DNA of 64,000 nucleotides from Arthrobacter_B citreus (GTDB taxonomy: Bacteria > Actinomycetota > Actinomycetes > Actinomycetales > Micrococcaceae): the NCBI RefSeq assembly GCF_042429235.1, contig NZ_JBHMBA010000002.1; one strand, 5' to 3'. Each line of letters starts with the position of its first letter. Position 1 is the first letter of the stretch. Below are positions 61,213 to 64,000 of the stretch, piece by piece. The notes beneath the pieces are model-generated. The model made no database searches. It saw only the letters and a program-made list of their open reading frames with translations, and was not told the origin of the DNA. The position numbers and the translations under genes were made by a program.

Positions 61213-62592
61213 CTACTCCTCCACTTCAAAGAGCACATTGATGGCGTCATTCGTCTTGTTCAGGGTGGACGCGGGAAGGCGGTTGGCCCAAATGTCCTCC
61301 AGGGCCGGAACCACCAGGGCCGTCACGTCAGCGCCCTGGGTTGTCACCGACACGTAAAACGTGTTGTCCTCCTCGACCGGAGCCATGAAGGGCGCCGGAT
61401 CAATGCCCTTCTGCCGGTAAACCTCCGCCGCAATGGGCGTGGAATCGCGGCGGGCGGGGAAAACGACGCCGGCCGTGGCCACTTCCTGCTGGCACGCCGC
61501 GGAGCCGAGGAAAGCCACCCACTGTGCCGCACCGTCCGGGTTGTCAGTGTCCTTGACCACCGAATCAGCGAGTCCGTTCAGCATCGCTTTGGACGTTCCG
61601 TCGGGACCGGCGGGGGTACGGGCAGTGCCCACGTTGACGCCCTCGGAGCTGGCGTACGCGGTGATCATCCACGCGCCGTCGGGCACAATGGCCGCTGACC
61701 CCGAGGCCAGCTGTCCGCTGGTGCCCTCGGATTCGTTGAACTGCCCGTAGCGGGGCATGTAGCCCTTGTCCGTCAGGGAGAAGAACCAATCGAGAGTCTC
61801 ATGCAGCTTCGGGTCATCGTATTGGTAGCGGTTCCCCCACAGCCTCTCGTTGGTTGAGGTCCAGCCGTTGGACGCGGCGAAGGATGACCACTGCGCCTGT
61901 CCGGCGTTGTCGCCGCCGGCGGAGGCCAGGCCAAAGCCGTAGACCTCCACGTTGTCCTTATCAAAGCCCGGCTCGTCGCCGCGGACCCCGTTCTTGTCCA
62001 CGGTCAGATGCGCCACGATCTCCTCAAAGCTGCCGCCGTCCTGCGGGTTCCAGCTCCAGCCGGCCAGATCCGCGGGCGACAGGCCGGCGTCGGCCACCAT
62101 GTCCTGGTTGTAGAACATGCCGATGGTGTCCCAGTCCTTGGGCATGCCGTACTGGTGTCCGTCCGGTCCCGTCCACAGATCGGTCAGGCCCTCCTGGAAG
62201 TCCTCGGGGTCCACCTCCGCGGTGGCGGGCAGCTCATCCAGCGGTGCCAGCACCTCGAGTTCGGTGAACTGGGGGTATTTGGAGACGTGGTTGGTGAACA
62301 CATCCGGTCCGGTGCCCGCGATGAACCCGGCGGTGAGCTTGGTCCAGTAGTCGTCCCAGCCCGTCTGGCTGATCCGCACCTCCTGGCCGGGGTTCTCAGC
62401 CTCGAACATCTCGGCGCACTTTTGGTACGCCGGCAGCTGATTGGTGTCCCACAGCCAGTAATCGATGGCGCCGGTGCCGCCGCTGTTTCCGGCCTGTCCG
62501 CTGCACCCGGTCACCGCCAGTGCGGCGACGGTCAGGGCCGCGCCGATCCTGGCCGGCAGGGCTCGGCGGGCGGAAATGCGAAAGGGATTCAT
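61213..62592 (-). CDS. ABC sugar transporter, substrate-binding lipoprotein
   Basis: Extracytoplasmic solute-binding protein (family 1, MalE/UgpB-like), 459 aa. Lipobox ALAVTGCSGQ, then EAENPGQEVRISQTGWDDYW, GTGPDVFTNHVSKYPQFTEL and GSAAIVPDGAWMITAYASSE. It delivers a carbohydrate or polyol to the permeases encoded upstream. It is last in the visible operon, and its stop directly abuts that of the SorC-type regulator. Confidence 0.92.
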   Translation of the reverse strand: MNPFRISARRALPARIGAALTVAALAVTGCSGQAGNSGGTGAIDYWLWDTNQLPAYQKCAEMFEAENPGQEVRISQTGWDDYWTKLTAGFIAGTGPDVFTNHVSKYPQFTELEVLAPLDELPATAEVDPEDFQEGLTDLWTGPDGHQYGMPKDWDTIGMFYNQDMVADAGLSPADLAGWSWNPQDGGSFEEIVAHLTVDKNGVRGDEPGFDKDNVEVYGFGLASAGGDNAGQAQWSSFAASNGWTSTNERLWGNRYQYDDPKLHETLDWFFSLTDKGYMPRYGQFNESEGTSGQLASGSAAIVPDGAWMITAYASSEGVNVGTARTPAGPDGTSKAMLNGLADSVVKDTDNPDGAAQWVAFLGSAACQQEVATAGVVFPARRDSTPIAAEVYRQKGIDPAPFMAPVEEDNTFYVSVTTQGADVTALVVPALEDIWANRLPASTLNKTNDAINVLFEVEE

Positions 62593-62600
62593 GGGAGCTC

Positions 62601-63590
62601 CTATTTGATGCCGCTGAAGCCAATGGAATTGATGATGCGTTTCGCGAAGGCCGCGAAGAGCACCACCATGGGCAGGGCGGCGATGAGGGTCGCAGCCATC
62701 AGGCCCGCCCAGTCAGTGCCGGACTGCGGAGACTGGGACCGGAAAACGCCGAGCGCCACCGTGAGGATCCGCGAGGAGTCCGTGTAAGAGACCATCAGCG
62801 GCCAAAAGTAGTCATTCCAGGCCGTGATGTAGGTGAGGACGGACAGTGTGGCCAGAGGCGCGGCGGACAGCGGCAGGATCACCTTGAAGAAGATGCCGGT
62901 TTTGCTCACGCCGTCCAGGAGGGCCGCTTCTTCCAGCTCCGCCGGAACGTTCATGAAGAACTGGCGCAGGAAGAACACGGCAAACGGCGTCATGAACATG
63001 GTGGGCAGGGCAATCCCCAGCAGGGTGTCCACCAGGCCGAGCTGCTTGATCAGCACAAAGTTGGGCAGCAGGGTGAAGATCGCCGGCACCATCAAACCGC
63101 CCAGGAACAGGGCGAACACCTTGTCCCGTCCGGGCCATCTGAGCCGCGAGAATGCGTACGCGGCCATGGCCGAGAAGAGAATCTGGCCGACTGTCACCAG
63201 GGTTGCCACCACTACGGAATTGATGAGGTAGCGCATGAAGTTCAGGGATGTGCCCGCGCCTCCCCCGGCAATGGCTTCCTCCGACGACGCCAGGCCCAGG
63301 ACGCGCTTGAACGCCCCCCAGCTGAAGTCCGACGGCAGCCACGATGCGGGATTGGCCTGGAGGCCGGCGTTGGTGGACAGCGCGGTGCGCAGCATCCAGT
63401 AAAAGGGGAACAGGGTGATCAGGATGACCGCGCCCATGAAAATCCAGGCGAGGACCCTTCCCGGGCTGAACCGCCGCCGCCGCACGCGCGGAGGAGCGTC
63501 GCCGCTTCCGGGCGGCGGGGTCAGTGGATCAACGGTGGAGGTCGGGGTGAGAGTGCTGTCGGCTGCACCCGGAGCGGGAATCGCGTTCAT
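62601..63590 (-). CDS. ABC sugar permease, MalG-like
   Basis: Inner-membrane permease of 329 aa, six helices after a Pro-rich, Arg-ended N-terminal tail. The ATPase-coupling EAA loop reads LEEAALLDGVSKTGIFFKVI then LPLSAAPL. It starts at ATG 63590 and lies between the other permease and the binding protein, with nine bases to the latter. No ATPase gene is seen; a shared MsmK-type ATPase may be used. Confidence 0.92.
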   Translation of the reverse strand: MNAIPAPGAADSTLTPTSTVDPLTPPPGSGDAPPRVRRRRFSPGRVLAWIFMGAVILITLFPFYWMLRTALSTNAGLQANPASWLPSDFSWGAFKRVLGLASSEEAIAGGGAGTSLNFMRYLINSVVVATLVTVGQILFSAMAAYAFSRLRWPGRDKVFALFLGGLMVPAIFTLLPNFVLIKQLGLVDTLLGIALPTMFMTPFAVFFLRQFFMNVPAELEEAALLDGVSKTGIFFKVILPLSAAPLATLSVLTYITAWNDYFWPLMVSYTDSSRILTVALGVFRSQSPQSGTDWAGLMAATLIAALPMVVLFAAFAKRIINSIGFSGIK

Positions 63591-63606
63591 CTGGAGATCC
63601 TCGGAT

Positions 63607-64000
63607 TCAGTTCAGGTCGGTGGAGCCGGCGCGGGTGAGGCGGAACTGGACGATCGTGATGATGGCCAGGACCACCAGCAGCGCCACGGACATGGCGGAG
63701 GCATAGCCAAACTGGAAACGCCCAAACGCCATGTCGTAGATGTAGAGCTGCAGGACGTTGGTCGCGTTGGCCGGTCCCCCTCCGGTGGTCACGGACACGG
63801 TGTCGAAGACTTGGAAGGAGCCGATGACGGTCATGATCAGCACCAGGGCCATGATCGGGCGCAGCAGCGGAAGGGTGATCGAGAAGAAGGTCCTAATCTC
63901 CCCCGCGCCGTCGATGCGTGCTGCCTCATACACCTGGCCCGGCAGGCTCTGCAGACCGGCAAAGATGAGCAGCGCGGTGTAGCCCATGTGTCGCCATACG
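63607..64000 (-). CDS. ABC sugar permease, MalF-like, partial (5' end off the right edge)
   Basis: C-terminal 130 residues of the partner permease: VWRHMGYTALLIFAGLQSLP, the EAA loop YEAARIDGAGEIRTFFSITL followed by PLLRPIM, and two last helices. It is 16 bp upstream of the MalG-like gene in one operon. The N-terminal helices lie outside the window. Confidence 0.92.
   Translation of the reverse strand, partial: VWRHMGYTALLIFAGLQSLPGQVYEAARIDGAGEIRTFFSITLPLLRPIMALVLIMTVIGSFQVFDTVSVTTGGGPANATNVLQLYIYDMAFGRFQFGYASAMSVALLVVLAIITIVQFRLTRAGSTDLN

Overview
The window is high-GC actinobacterial DNA, most likely from a member of the Micrococcaceae close to Arthrobacter. This is judged from the GC-rich codon third positions, gene families such as DUF2254, DUF2891, DUF6153, CarD and malate:quinone oxidoreductase, CmtR-type ArsR regulators, and Shine-Dalgarno-led starts with frequent GTG/TTG codons. 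No rRNA, tRNA or CRISPR array was seen.

Layout. (1) 1-15,100 is ordinary chromosome-like DNA: an aldo/keto reductase cut by the left edge, DUF2891, an alpha/beta hydrolase, a beta-lactamase-fold hydrolase, a VOC protein, GNATs, DUF2254, two MarR-controlled efflux systems (a homomeric ABC exporter and an EmrB-like MFS pump with two palindromic operators) and an APC permease. (2) Near 15,100 a GNAT gene runs straight into a plasmid-type DNA methylase/helicase gene that has lost its helicase half. This is the left seam of about 41 kb of accessory DNA. (3) 15,100-25,700 holds recombination debris: serine resolvases, a Tn402/Tn5053-like transposon end, a HEPN protein, a truncated CPT-like phosphotransferase, and a cadmium-type operon (cmtR-like regulator, P1B ATPase, lspA, cadD) bracketed by two about 325-bp direct repeats. 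(4) 25,800-34,600 is a metal and thiol-redox block: a decayed CopB-like ATPase, DUF6153, DUF305, an Asp-box lipoprotein, CcdA, TlpA-like, a second CmtR-like regulator with a perfect palindromic operator, a CDF-like transporter, DsbA-like, VKOR and an ICMT-like methyltransferase. (5) 35,300-38,500 resembles a small defence/toxin-antitoxin island: XRE-ImmA protease, PIN-like protein, DUF6602 nuclease-like protein and an HA-domain protein. (6) 38,600-42,300 carries a LysR regulator, Mqo and an EamA exporter. (7) 42,500-49,100 is AT-richer and holds many small secreted or membrane proteins, a second Tn402-like end beside a resolvase-site-like palindrome, PadR/HAAS, and a TIR-like/DUF4062-like protein. 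(8) 49,200-56,300 has an intact resolvase with a candidate res site, an orphan sigma-like factor, several uncharacterised proteins, and a plasmid-maintenance-like cluster (ParB C-terminal-type protein, Ssb, NrdH-type glutaredoxin). (9) From about 56,800 chromosome-like genes resume: nitroreductase, CarD, GlpD, a SorC-type regulator with a palindromic operator, and a carbohydrate ABC transporter running off the right edge.

How it fits together. The accessory block looks like plasmid- or ICE-derived DNA assembled by resolvase- and Tn402-class elements. Its clearest physiological payload is metal detoxification: cytoplasmic sensing by CmtR-type repressors, efflux by P1B ATPase, CadD and CDF, and extracytoplasmic copper/thiol handling by DUF305, CcdA/TlpA and DsbA/VKOR. 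Several parts are broken (CopB-like, CPT-like, one VKOR copy, two resolvase tails, the methylase/helicase). The best candidates for little-described biology are the XRE-ImmA/PIN/DUF6602 cluster, the paired secreted-protein/lipoprotein operon at 42.9-44.1 kb, and the orphan sigma factor with its coupled membrane protein.
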